Source: an uncultured Prevotellaceae bacterium
GTDB taxonomy: Bacteria > Bacteroidota > Bacteroidia > Bacteroidales > Bacteroidaceae
Reading direction: 5' to 3'
NCBI GenBank assembly: GCA_947306845.1
Contig: CAMZHP010000208.1
Coordinates: forward strand, 1 to 6,177
Length of the DNA: 6,177 nt
Each line of letters starts with the position of its first letter. Position 1 is the stretch's first letter. This document shows positions 1 to 6,177 of the stretch, piece by piece. The notes under the pieces are model-generated. The model did not search any database. It worked only from the letters and a program-made list of their open reading frames with translations, and was not told where the DNA came from. A program made the translations under genes and the position numbers.

Positions 1-122
1 ACAATCACCTTGCGTGCGCGCACCGAACCGTCAGAATAGGTCGTGCGGAGAATATTGACACCCTTGCCCAAAGCAGACACACGCATGCCATTGACAGTAT
101 AAACCTCAGTGCGAACCACCTC
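1..122 (-). other. Type IX secretion C-terminal sorting domain (type A-like), nearly complete
   Basis: Residues about 861-900 of the large secreted protein read EVVRTEVYTVNGMRVSALGK, followed by GVNILRTTYSDGSVRARKVI and a first partial codon compatible with Val. The order VYTVNG, then a short loop, then GVNI, then a Gly-containing turn, then KVIV matches the tails of many Prevotella T9SS cargo proteins. In the family, this tail targets the protein through the outer-membrane T9SS translocon and is removed when the protein is released or attached to the surface. Because these tails normally end within a residue or two of KVIV, the gene probably stops a few bases left of the window. The assignment rests on motif recognition, not on a profile search. 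Confidence 0.85.
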
Positions 123-2702
123 AGAGCCCATGCCCACAACGCCGATGCCATCCTGCGAGCCCTCGTCATACTGCTTCGAGTACTCACCGTTGTTCATCAG
201 GTACATGTCATAGACCTGACCGCCCGACTTGGCTTCCGTGTGCAGGATGCGCACATACACCTCGTCGGTTCCGTCATAACTCAGCTGGGTGCGCTTCCAG
301 TTGCGCTTGATGAGCGAGTAGTTCACGTCGCCGATCTTCGCCCAGGTCTCACCGTCGGCAGACACCTCCACCTGCATGGTCGGAATCTGACCGTCGTTGC
401 CGTTGCCGGCATAGATGACCACATCAAACGGAGCCTGATACTTCTTGGTTGTCTCCAGGCTGGCATTGAACGGGCCGTCGGTAGGCTGCTTGCCGAAAGT
501 CACTGCGTTGTTGGTGATGCCGTTGGTGTCGTTCACGCCAATCACATCCTCAGCGGCGTCGGGATTGCGGTAGTTCGTGTCGCCGATGTTGAACTTATAG
601 TCCAGCTTCTCCCAGGTCATCACCTGGCCGATGGACTTCAGGCGCCAGTCGCCTGACTCATACACCTCGGCGGGAAGCGGGTTGTAGATGGTGGAGTCGT
701 TGCCCTCCTCCGTCTTCACGATCTCCTTGATGGAGTTCATGTCAAGATACTGGCCGGCGTTCTTGCCCCAGGTGAAGAAGTAGTTGGCATTGATGATGTT
801 GCCACTGTCGTCGGTCTGCTGGCCCTTGCCCGACCACTCATCGGCATTGGCGTCGAAGTGAGCCATGATGTCCCAGCGGATGTTGTTCTTGTCGATGCCG
901 TTGACACCCACAAACACAGAAACCAGTTCGGATGGCAGGAAATCATCGCCAGCTGCGAAAGCATAAATAGTAGTTGGAGTGGTTATCTCCACAGGTTCGG
1001 TATAAGCCTTTGAAGCAGTGATGTCGGAACTGTTGGCAAAGTTGTAGTAAACCACTGCGCCATTAGTGGCGGCATTGATGGTAACTAAAGACTTGCCTGC
1101 CTCGCGGGTAATGGCAAACGTTGGTTCTGCAGCCTTGCCCATGATGATGATGGCAGCTTCGGCAATTTCACTGTCGAGATAACCATCCCCCACGCCAAAT
1201 GCCTTGACGGTGCAAGGTGATGTAATAGTGAACGGTCCCTCATAACGAGTGCTGGCTGTGGTGGGATCAGACCCGTCGGTGGTGTAATAAATGGCCACAG
1301 AATTGGCAGAAATGATGGTCACTATAGTCTGTCCGTCCTGCTTGTCCTGCTGGATATTGGGCTTGCTCACAGGCACCACGTTGTTTTTGGTGGCAGCCAC
1401 GGCAGCCAATGCCTGTGACGGCAGGCTGACCAGTGCGTCCTCAGAGGCATTAAGCATATCCTCAAGGGTCAGCGGCAGAAGCATATAAGCATTGCGGGTC
1501 TTGTTGTGCATGTGCATGGCAACAGTCTCTCCAGCCTTGGCCAATATAGCATCATTAGCAAAATAGTCACCCAGTTCTACACCTGTGATTCCACCCTCAC
1601 GAAGGAGTTCTATGCCAGCTGCTGTGTCAAAGTTCTCAAAAGCAGCATTGGCCTCATCGACGATGGTCAGCATGTTGGTTGATGTCTTCACAGCTTTGCC
1701 ATATCCCAAAGCCTCATACAGATTGGGATTCAGGTTGAGCACAGGTACATAAGCGATGACCTGTTTGATGACTGGCAGATAAGCATTGTCGGCAGCGATG
1801 GTGGGGCTGATAACGATAGCGTCGTAAGCCTTCAGCTCCTCTGCTGTGGGCTGTACGGCAGCCACATCGATGTCTGTCACCTGGAAGCGACTGTCGCCGC
1901 TGATGAATGCATAGGCATAGTCCTCGGCATTGCTGGCATTAAACAGATAGCCAATGTTTTTCTGTTCTTCCACAGGAGGCTCGTCACCCTCGCCTACTGT
2001 AATGTAGTAGATGTGGCAGCCATTGGTGTTGTAGATCTGGATGTTGTAGGTACCATCCTCATTGGGTGTATCAGCAGCATCGGTGGGAACCACCCATTCC
2101 TGATCCTGATAGGTGGTAGGAGCAGCCACAGCATTGCCGTCAGGCCCCAACAATTTGGTGCCAGATGTGCCAGCGCCAAGATACAGCTCTACGCCACGGG
2201 CATCCGTCAGCTTGTGTGACTCCACACCCATCTTAATGGTGGTTCCAGGAGCCACGTGCGGAATGATGAAATAGTTTTTCTTAGAGCTACCCAGCCAAAG
2301 GTAGGAAGCACCCTGATAGGGACCGAAGCCACTTGAGGAATTGGGCTCCAAGTAGTTGACAGCGATAGCGAGTGAGCGGGCGGTGGTGTTGGTGTAGAGT
2401 AACCCCTCGAGTTCGGGAATCACCTCGCCGTTGGCCATGAGGGTAGCGCCTTCGGTGGCCACGCCCTGTGCCGTCACTTCCCAGAAGCAGTTGTCCTTTG
2501 ACAAATCAGTAGGAGCCGTGGCATCTTTTTTCTCCACATCCGACCAAGCGCCGGTGGTGGGTCCTTTGGCCGACTCGGCCTTTAAGTTCTCTACCGTCTT
2601 GGCACTCCATTTGGTGAAGTCCCATGACTTACGGTAGGTTTCCTGTGCATTGGCGCTTACAGCCAGCACAAGAAGCATGGTTAAGGTAAAAAATTTTCTC
2701 AT
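1..2702 (-). CDS. Secreted multimodular T9SS cargo protein with tandem chitobiase/hexosaminidase-C-type repeats (3' end just outside window)
   Basis: Translation from the ATG at 2702 gives 900 complete codons with no stop, running off the left edge. The start is followed by a Sec signal peptide (MRKFF..., hydrophobic core, AxA site before Gln20) and lies 33 bases after the susD-like stop, so it is well supported. Modules in order are a beta-rich region beginning SWDFTKW (about 21-238), a flavodoxin/glutamine amidotransferase-like alpha/beta region (about 246-437), two chitobiase/hexosaminidase-C-type repeats (441-520 and 521-600), a beta-sandwich-like region (about 603-836) and a T9SS type A-like sorting tail (about 861 onward). 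There is no lipobox cysteine, so this is not a SusE/SusF-type lipoprotein although it occupies that operon position. I see no glycosidase or lyase active-site signature. My inference is an extracellular or surface-attached glycan-binding accessory protein of the locus. An enzyme with an unrecognised active site remains possible. The exact function is unknown. Confidence 0.93.
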   Translation of the reverse strand, partial: MRKFFTLTMLLVLAVSANAQETYRKSWDFTKWSAKTVENLKAESAKGPTTGAWSDVEKKDATAPTDLSKDNCFWEVTAQGVATEGATLMANGEVIPELEGLLYTNTTARSLAIAVNYLEPNSSSGFGPYQGASYLWLGSSKKNYFIIPHVAPGTTIKMGVESHKLTDARGVELYLGAGTSGTKLLGPDGNAVAAPTTYQDQEWVVPTDAADTPNEDGTYNIQIYNTNGCHIYYITVGEGDEPPVEEQKNIGYLFNASNAEDYAYAFISGDSRFQVTDIDVAAVQPTAEELKAYDAIVISPTIAADNAYLPVIKQVIAYVPVLNLNPNLYEALGYGKAVKTSTNMLTIVDEANAAFENFDTAAGIELLREGGITGVELGDYFANDAILAKAGETVAMHMHNKTRNAYMLLPLTLEDMLNASEDALVSLPSQALAAVAATKNNVVPVSKPNIQQDKQDGQTIVTIISANSVAIYYTTDGSDPTTASTRYEGPFTITSPCTVKAFGVGDGYLDSEIAEAAIIIMGKAAEPTFAITREAGKSLVTINAATNGAVVYYNFANSSDITASKAYTEPVEITTPTTIYAFAAGDDFLPSELVSVFVGVNGIDKNNIRWDIMAHFDANADEWSGKGQQTDDSGNIINANYFFTWGKNAGQYLDMNSIKEIVKTEEGNDSTIYNPLPAEVYESGDWRLKSIGQVMTWEKLDYKFNIGDTNYRNPDAAEDVIGVNDTNGITNNAVTFGKQPTDGPFNASLETTKKYQAPFDVVIYAGNGNDGQIPTMQVEVSADGETWAKIGDVNYSLIKRNWKRTQLSYDGTDEVYVRILHTEAKSGGQVYDMYLMNNGEYSKQYDEGSQDGIGVVGMGSEVVRTEVYTVNGMRVSALGKGVNILRTTYSDGSVRARKVI
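195..896 (-). other. C-terminal beta-sandwich-like module of the secreted protein (possible carbohydrate-binding)
   Basis: Residues about 603-836 are rich in Asn, Asp, Gly, Trp and Tyr, with alternating short beta-like strands. The second half (about 758-836) contains FDVVIYAGNGNDG, then MQVEVSADGETWAKIGD, then EVYVRIL. This resembles discoidin/F5-F8-type and similar carbohydrate-binding beta-sandwiches, in which a phrase like 'vsxDGxxWxxig' is common. The first half (WDIMAHFDANADEW onward, with FFTWGKNAGQYLDM) is not recognised and may be a separate small domain or part of the same fold. A glycan-binding role is inferred from this resemblance and from the PUL context. No catalytic motif was identified. 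Confidence 0.5.
903..1382 (-). repeat. Tandem 80-residue protein repeat, chitobiase/beta-hexosaminidase C-terminal-like (CHB_HEX_C) domains
   Basis: Residues 441-520 and 521-600 align without gaps at a period of exactly 80 residues (240 bases). Tyr-Tyr at 472-473 matches Tyr-Tyr at 552-553. AFGVGDGYLDSEI (501 onward) matches AFAAGDDFLPSEL (581 onward). The first copy carries the hallmark IYYTTDGSDPT, followed by YEGPFTI and a TVKAF strand, which is the classic CHB_HEX_C signature. The second copy has lost the TTDGSDPT turn (it reads NFANSSDIT) but keeps the strand pattern. In known proteins these small beta-sandwich domains are appended to secreted glycan-active enzymes as spacers or ancillary domains. 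Here they link the alpha/beta module to the C-terminal beta-sandwich region. Confidence 0.8.
1392..1967 (-). other. Flavodoxin/class I glutamine amidotransferase-like alpha/beta module
   Basis: Residues about 246-437 alternate hydrophobic strands and helices in the manner of a Rossmann-like fold. NIGYLFNAS is an opening strand. LKAYDAIVISPTIAA is a 'yDaivis' strand and turn. VIKQVIAYVPVLNLNPNLYE has a strand followed by the start of a helix, and a later segment contains GETVAMHMHN. The 'DxxviS...vPVlnlepnLye' layout recalls the ThuA/GATase1-like modules of extracellular bacterial proteins. No nucleophilic Cys is present in the region and no Cys-His-Glu triad can be placed, so amidotransferase activity is unlikely. 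A structural or ligand-binding role is inferred. Confidence 0.5.
1989..2642 (-). other. N-terminal beta-rich region of the secreted protein
   Basis: Residues about 21-238 follow the signal peptide. They begin with TYRKSWDFTKWSAKTVENL and continue as a Gly/Ser/Thr-rich series of predicted strands, with SYLWLGSSKKNYFIIPHV and ending TNGCHIYYITVGEGD. The 'WDFtkwSa.Tv.nL' opening is familiar from N-terminal regions of secreted Bacteroidota proteins, including some pectate-lyase-type proteins, where it precedes a beta-sandwich. The enzyme-specific catalytic part of those proteins is not seen here. An acidic Pro/Glu linker (EPPVEEQ, residues 241-247) separates this region from the alpha/beta module. 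Function is not assigned, but a glycan-binding fold is plausible. Confidence 0.45.
2646..2702 (-). other. Sec signal peptide of the secreted protein
   Basis: Residues 1-19 show a basic start (MRK), a hydrophobic core (FFTLTMLLVLAV) and a small-residue cleavage site, SANA before Gln20. No cysteine follows, so cleavage is expected by signal peptidase I rather than the lipoprotein peptidase. This fits a T9SS cargo, which must first cross the inner membrane through Sec. Confidence 0.9.
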
Positions 2703-2735
2703 AATGATAAATATTTAGAGATTTGAAAAAAGTGA
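2703..2735 (-). promoter_or_regulatory. 33-base AT-rich intergenic leader between the susD-like and secreted-protein genes
   Basis: The leader is strongly AT-rich and has no purine-rich Shine-Dalgarno at normal spacing before the ATG, which is common in Bacteroidota, where AT-rich unstructured leaders support initiation. No TAnnTTTG -7 element and no hairpin followed by a T run is visible. The downstream gene is therefore probably cotranscribed with the SusC/SusD-like pair. Confidence 0.55.
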
Positions 2736-4481
2736 TCATTGGAACTGAAGGTCGAACGGCACCCAGTTGGCGCCCTCCATGATACGCTGCCTGACCGTTG
2801 CTGCGAGAGCCTCATTATCATATTTGCCGCAGACCCTGTCGGCAACGATGGAAGGGTCGGCATAGCGTACTGCCATACGGTTCATCATCGGATAAACCTT
2901 GCCCTCGGCAGCAAACTCCAGCATCGCCTCATCCATCAATGCCATGTCGTTGAATCTCAGTGTGCCCTGTTCGCCTAACTCGTAGGAGTTGACCTTGACA
3001 TTTCTAGGTACAAGTCCTGTAAAGCATCCACGGATGCCGAGCGACGGATATTTGCGCGTGCCCCAATTGGCTGTTCCTGTCCAGTCGCATTTGGTGGGGT
3101 CAACAGTGCTGGCAAAGCCCTCCCATTCTGGCAGACTGGGATTGAAGCAGTCATCCCCCTCACCAGCCTTGACTCCTGTGTTGAGCACAGCATTGAGAGC
3201 GATGAAACGTTTGAGATGGTTAAGTGCCTCACAAAGCATCATGTGATACTGCGTCGCACGGTAAATATAGATATGGCAGTCATCCTGATAGGCATTGACA
3301 CGTGCCGTACTTCCCACAGGGCGGAACTTAGCGATATAGGGCTGTCCTGAAGACGTTCCGAACAAACATTTGTAACGTGTGTCGGAGGTTGTGGCACCAC
3401 CATTGAAGCTGGCATCTGTGAAACGAGCTTTACCTTTCTCCGAGGGACGAAGGAGATACTCATTGGGGTACTCATTGGAGAAATGCTTGAGCAGCGTGTT
3501 TGTCTGGTTGTTGGTATAGTCATAGATGATGGCCGATACCGCCTCATAAGGATAAGGCTGGCTGTTATTCCATATCGGAGAATAGTGTCCTGGTGTGGCT
3601 GCAGAAGGCAACCAATAGACGTTGGAACCAGGGTCGGAAGTAACATTGATCTGTTTTCCCAGAGCAGCAAGCAACACATCAGCGGCTCTCTTGTAAAAAG
3701 CAGTGGCATCCTGTTTCTCGGCATCCAGGACGGCCCCCTTCCACAGACAGAGCTCAGCGAGAAGTCCGGCATAAGAAGGTGCCATATAGTTCCACTTCCT
3801 ATACTGGCTGCTTGAGAGGCTCACGCTGTGAGTGGGATCAAGCCACTCATACCAATCGATTTCCAGACTGGTATCAACGCCCTCATACCCTTGTTCCATC
3901 AATTGCAGGCATCGGTCGATAAGTTGGGGAAGTTGAAGCAGTTGGAACCGATCTCCCGTACGAATCTCCGTCATCTCGGTGATGGGGTCATCAAACCACA
4001 CAGCCTTTCCATAGATTTCTGCCAAAGTCTTGTATGTCCACACCTTGGTTCTCACGGTGGATGCCACGAGCGACTTCCATGCTTCCATATCCACATTGGG
4101 TTTTGACTTGTATTCTCTCATGTTGTCGAGATAGTCATTGCAAGCGATGATGACCTCATAGAATCCCTGTGGGTTGGCATACGAGTTGGTCTGCAGGTTC
4201 TGATCGTAGTTATACAATGCAATCAGCTCATTGCTCGACTCATCTGTAGGCTCTATCAATTCACCGCGTGTCTCTGTGAGCAGAATCTCCTTGTCGCCGA
4301 CAGCCTGCATTTTGGTCATGATACCAAGAAATCCTGTATACATCTCTGTGTTTGAGGTGAATCCGTTCTCTCCGTTGAACTCGTCTTCTGTCTCAGGGTC
4401 CCAGAAATCGGAACAGGCACAAAGAGTGGCAAAGCTTCCCAGCAGACAAAGTGTATGTATGAATGAATATATCCGTTTCAT
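2736..4481 (-). CDS. SusD/RagB-family glycan-binding outer-membrane lipoprotein
   Basis: The gene is complete (581 residues, ATG at 4481, TGA at 2736-2738), a usual length for SusD-like proteins. It starts with a lipoprotein signal peptide ending in a lipobox at L20-C21-A22-C23, followed by an acidic stretch. The TPR-like helical scaffold of the family is visible: about 134-168 (TYKTLAEIYGKAVWFDDPI, equivalent to the usual 'YFGDVPL' helix end), 233-275, and 402-432 (YRATQYHMMLCEALNHL, then a helix ending LNAVLNTG). The C-terminal 'E...EfaaEGK' element is at about 518-534. In the family the protein is a surface lid on the SusC channel that binds oligosaccharides and hinges open for loading. 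It starts 26 bases after the SusC-like stop, the standard gene order. Aromatic residues near W210, Y211 and W213 could contribute to ligand contact, but the substrate cannot be read from sequence. Confidence 0.95.
   Translation of the reverse strand: MKRIYSFIHTLCLLGSFATLCACSDFWDPETEDEFNGENGFTSNTEMYTGFLGIMTKMQAVGDKEILLTETRGELIEPTDESSNELIALYNYDQNLQTNSYANPQGFYEVIIACNDYLDNMREYKSKPNVDMEAWKSLVASTVRTKVWTYKTLAEIYGKAVWFDDPITEMTEIRTGDRFQLLQLPQLIDRCLQLMEQGYEGVDTSLEIDWYEWLDPTHSVSLSSSQYRKWNYMAPSYAGLLAELCLWKGAVLDAEKQDATAFYKRAADVLLAALGKQINVTSDPGSNVYWLPSAATPGHYSPIWNNSQPYPYEAVSAIIYDYTNNQTNTLLKHFSNEYPNEYLLRPSEKGKARFTDASFNGGATTSDTRYKCLFGTSSGQPYIAKFRPVGSTARVNAYQDDCHIYIYRATQYHMMLCEALNHLKRFIALNAVLNTGVKAGEGDDCFNPSLPEWEGFASTVDPTKCDWTGTANWGTRKYPSLGIRGCFTGLVPRNVKVNSYELGEQGTLRFNDMALMDEAMLEFAAEGKVYPMMNRMAVRYADPSIVADRVCGKYDNEALAATVRQRIMEGANWVPFDLQFQ
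4413..4481 (-). other. Lipoprotein signal peptide of the SusD-like protein
   Basis: Residues 1-23 are a basic start (MKR), a hydrophobic core and the lipobox LCAC, with Cys23 as the predicted lipidated residue. It is followed by SDFWDPETEDE, an acidic stretch resembling the lipoprotein export signals that direct Bacteroidota lipoproteins to the cell surface. Cys21 is a weaker alternative. Confidence 0.85.
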
Positions 4482-4507
4482 ATCGTTCTTGTTTCTGTAG
4501 TTATTGT
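4482..4507 (-). promoter_or_regulatory. 26-base A-rich intergenic leader between the susC-like and susD-like genes
   Basis: On the coding strand the leader reads as A-rich sequence (ACAATAACTACAG, then AAACAAGAACGAT) directly before the ATG. There is no convincing Shine-Dalgarno, no promoter element and no terminator hairpin. The short gap supports coupled transcription of the two subunits of one transport complex. Confidence 0.5.
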
Positions 4508-6177
4508 TTAGAATCTCAGGTTGACACCCAGTCTCACGGAGCGTGGTGCAGTGGCCTTGGCATAATCAACTCCTTGCATGAGAGAACTGTAAGAATAAGA
4601 GAATTCCGGATCGAGTCCGAGATAGTCGGTCATGCAGAACAGGTTTTGTCCTGTCACGAAAGCCGTACCGCCCTGGATGAAGTTCCAGATTAGCTTGTTC
4701 CAAGTATAACTTAGGGTGATGTCACGCAGTTTGACATATCCTGCATTCTCTATCCATCTGTCGCTGAATGCATTGTTGCCAACACGGTCATTGTAGCGCA
4801 CTCGCGGCATATCTGTGTCCTGCCCTTCCATCAGCCAGCGACGGTTGACCGATGAAGCTTGGTTGGAAAAGTCCTTTTCCGACTCCGTTATCCTTCTTAC
4901 AGCATTGTATGCATCATTTCCGAACGCATAGGCGAAAGTGAGGTCAAGGGCAAAGTTCTTGTACTCAATCCTGGTGAAGAACGAGCCGAAAAGGTCGGGA
5001 GTTGCCGAACCGATGAGCTGTCTGTCATCATTGTCGATGACGCCATCTTTGTTGACATCCTCATAATGCACGTCACCAGCTGCGAACTTTTGTCCGTTGG
5101 CCATCAGGTTGGCAGCCTCAGCCTCTGCAGTGGTTTTGAACACGCCCAATGATTTCAGTCCGTAGAACGAATAGGGGTTCTCCCCTACCCTTGTGATGAC
5201 CTGTGCGTCATCAGTCAGTGAAGTGACGATTTCTGGCAGAGTTCCCAAAGAATTGACCTTATTGTTCAAAGTGGTGACATTGCCTCCGATGGTCCAACTG
5301 AAGTTCCTCGTCGAAATCGGGGTAACAGCCAGCGAAACCTCAAAGCCTTTGGACTGGAGTTCGGCCTCATTGCTATAGTAGGAACTGGAACCGAGAATCG
5401 GTGTGCGATTGCCTGAGATGAGCACATCAGTGGCCTTGGTGTTGTAGTAGCCCACACCCAGCATCACTCGATGATGCAACAGAGCAGTTTCCAACCCAAA
5501 ATTCAGTGTACGGTCGCGTTCCGCCTTGAGATTGGTGCTTGGCACATTGGCGCGAATGATGCCCGAAATGGTCTGATAGGGGTTGGATGTATAGTAGTAT
5601 TTACCATACTTTGAAGAGAACCGGCTGTTGCCCGTCATCGTGTAACTGGCGTAAACATTGAGTTTGTCGAGCCAACTGACATTTCTTAGCGATGGCAGAT
5701 TGGCTGCCATGAACACTACGTCGGCTGCGGGATAGAATGTCATTCTCGTGGCATTCTTTCCGATAGAGGAGGCGCCATCGAACGCTCCCGTGAAGCCTAC
5801 CTTGACCAAATTGTTGAAGGTCCAGTCTGCATGGGCATAGACGTTCATCCAGTTCCACTTATTGTTGTAGCCCGAGAAAAACTTTCCCAACGACTGTGCA
5901 TCACCGAGCGTTTGATAGAAGTCGTTGTTGGAGTTGCGTCCGAATCCCGCGTCATACTCATAGGAGGTGGTGACAGCCTGCCATCCTGCATTGAAATTGA
6001 ACTTGTGTGTCTCACCTATATTGAACTTATATGCAGCGTTGACGTTATAGAACATGTTGAACGCATGGTTGGTGCCCACACGGATGGTGTTGTTGGCCTG
6101 TCCATACTGGTCGAACAGCGGCACGATGTCCTCGTTGTTGATGCCTGGGATGAAGGCCTCCTCCTGGTTGTAGTTGT
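4508..6177 (-). CDS. SusC/RagA-family TonB-linked outer-membrane transporter, C-terminal part (5' end outside window)
   Basis: The frame is open from the right edge to the TAA at 4508-4510, giving 555 visible codons, roughly the last half of a typical SusC-like protein of about 1000 residues. The GTG at 6122-6124 is an internal valine, because the frame continues upstream with AFIPGINNEDIVPLFDQYGQ. The visible part is the TonB-dependent beta-barrel, with alternating aromatic strands and the family landmarks LKAERDRTLNFGLE, LQSKGFEVSL, GDVHYEDVNKDGVIDNDDR, 'NAGYVKLRDITLSY' and 'GQNLFCMTDYLGLDPE'. It ends in Phe (GVNLRF), as outer-membrane barrels usually do for BAM recognition. The signal peptide, carboxypeptidase-like domain, TonB box and plug lie outside the window. 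It is expected to form the transport complex with the SusD-like protein and import glycan fragments driven by TonB-ExbBD. The substrate is unknown. Confidence 0.96.
   Translation of the reverse strand, partial: NYNQEEAFIPGINNEDIVPLFDQYGQANNTIRVGTNHAFNMFYNVNAAYKFNIGETHKFNFNAGWQAVTTSYEYDAGFGRNSNNDFYQTLGDAQSLGKFFSGYNNKWNWMNVYAHADWTFNNLVKVGFTGAFDGASSIGKNATRMTFYPAADVVFMAANLPSLRNVSWLDKLNVYASYTMTGNSRFSSKYGKYYYTSNPYQTISGIIRANVPSTNLKAERDRTLNFGLETALLHHRVMLGVGYYNTKATDVLISGNRTPILGSSSYYSNEAELQSKGFEVSLAVTPISTRNFSWTIGGNVTTLNNKVNSLGTLPEIVTSLTDDAQVITRVGENPYSFYGLKSLGVFKTTAEAEAANLMANGQKFAAGDVHYEDVNKDGVIDNDDRQLIGSATPDLFGSFFTRIEYKNFALDLTFAYAFGNDAYNAVRRITESEKDFSNQASSVNRRWLMEGQDTDMPRVRYNDRVGNNAFSDRWIENAGYVKLRDITLSYTWNKLIWNFIQGGTAFVTGQNLFCMTDYLGLDPEFSYSYSSLMQGVDYAKATAPRSVRLGVNLRF
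5024..5059 (-). other. Acidic DxNxDGxIDxxD loop in the SusC-like barrel
   Basis: DVNKDGVIDNDD, just after GDVHYE and before RQLIGSATPD, is the conserved EF-hand/dockerin-like loop of SusC-family proteins, located in an extracellular loop region. The Asp/Asn spacing is consistent with Ca2+ binding, but the sequence alone does not prove it. It is a useful family marker. Confidence 0.7.

Noticed and set aside
240..656. 138-codon open frame on the plus strand
   Set aside because: It lies entirely antisense to the continuous secreted-protein frame, has no signal or recognisable motif, and its composition is that of a shadow of the GC-rich coding strand.
1392..1967. Active glutamine amidotransferase or ThuA-type enzyme
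   Set aside because: The region contains no cysteine, and no Cys-His-Glu triad could be placed, so only fold resemblance is claimed.
2703..2735. Transcription terminator or independent promoter between the susD-like gene and the large secreted gene
   Set aside because: There is no inverted repeat with a T run and no TAnnTTTG element. The gap is only 33 bases, so readthrough in an operon is simpler.
3239..3772. 177-codon minus-strand open frame inside the susD-like gene
   Set aside because: It is in another frame of a clearly conserved SusD-family gene. The translation is low in sense (rich in Arg, Pro, Ser and Met) with no domain character.
6122..6124. GTG as a start codon for the SusC-like protein
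   Set aside because: The frame stays open upstream to the window edge with SusC-like residues, and the visible part is only the beta-barrel, so this valine is internal.
1..6177. CRISPR array, tRNA/rRNA gene, insertion sequence or phage genes
   Set aside because: No regularly spaced direct repeats, tRNA cloverleaf, transposase or integrase motifs were seen. Almost every base is accounted for by three collinear PUL genes.

Overview
The window is a fragment of a Bacteroidota (Bacteroidales) polysaccharide utilization locus, most likely from Prevotella or a close relative such as Segatella. Three points support this: a SusC-like/SusD-like pair, A-rich leaders without a clear Shine-Dalgarno, and a C-terminal sorting tail of the kind Prevotella uses for the type IX secretion system (T9SS). 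By eye, GC content is about 50%.

All three real genes lie on the minus strand and read from right to left. (1) 4508 to beyond 6177 is the C-terminal half of a SusC-like TonB-dependent outer-membrane transporter, with its 5' end outside the window. (2) 2736-4481 is a complete SusD-like surface lipoprotein of 581 residues. (3) 2702 down to base 1 is a large secreted multimodular protein with 900 complete codons visible. It has no stop inside the window, but it ends in an almost complete T9SS type A-like sorting domain, so its stop should lie only a few bases beyond the left edge. I found this third gene by translating the minus strand codon by codon. The gaps of 26 and 33 bases show no visible promoter or terminator, so the genes look like one operon.

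The likely division of labour is as follows. The SusD-like lid captures a glycan fragment at the cell surface, and the SusC-like channel imports it using TonB energy. The third protein is exported through the Sec system and T9SS and binds or handles the same glycan outside the cell. It occupies the position where SusE/SusF-type surface glycan-binding lipoproteins usually sit, but it has a cleavable non-lipoprotein signal peptide. Its modules, in order, are a beta-rich N-terminal region, a flavodoxin/class I glutamine amidotransferase-like alpha/beta region without a recognisable catalytic triad, two tandem chitobiase/hexosaminidase-C-type repeats exactly 80 residues apart, a beta-sandwich-like region, and the sorting tail. 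No glycoside hydrolase, polysaccharide lyase or regulator is in view, so the substrate cannot be named. No RNA gene, mobile element, CRISPR array or origin was seen, and no intergenic stretch exceeds 33 bases.
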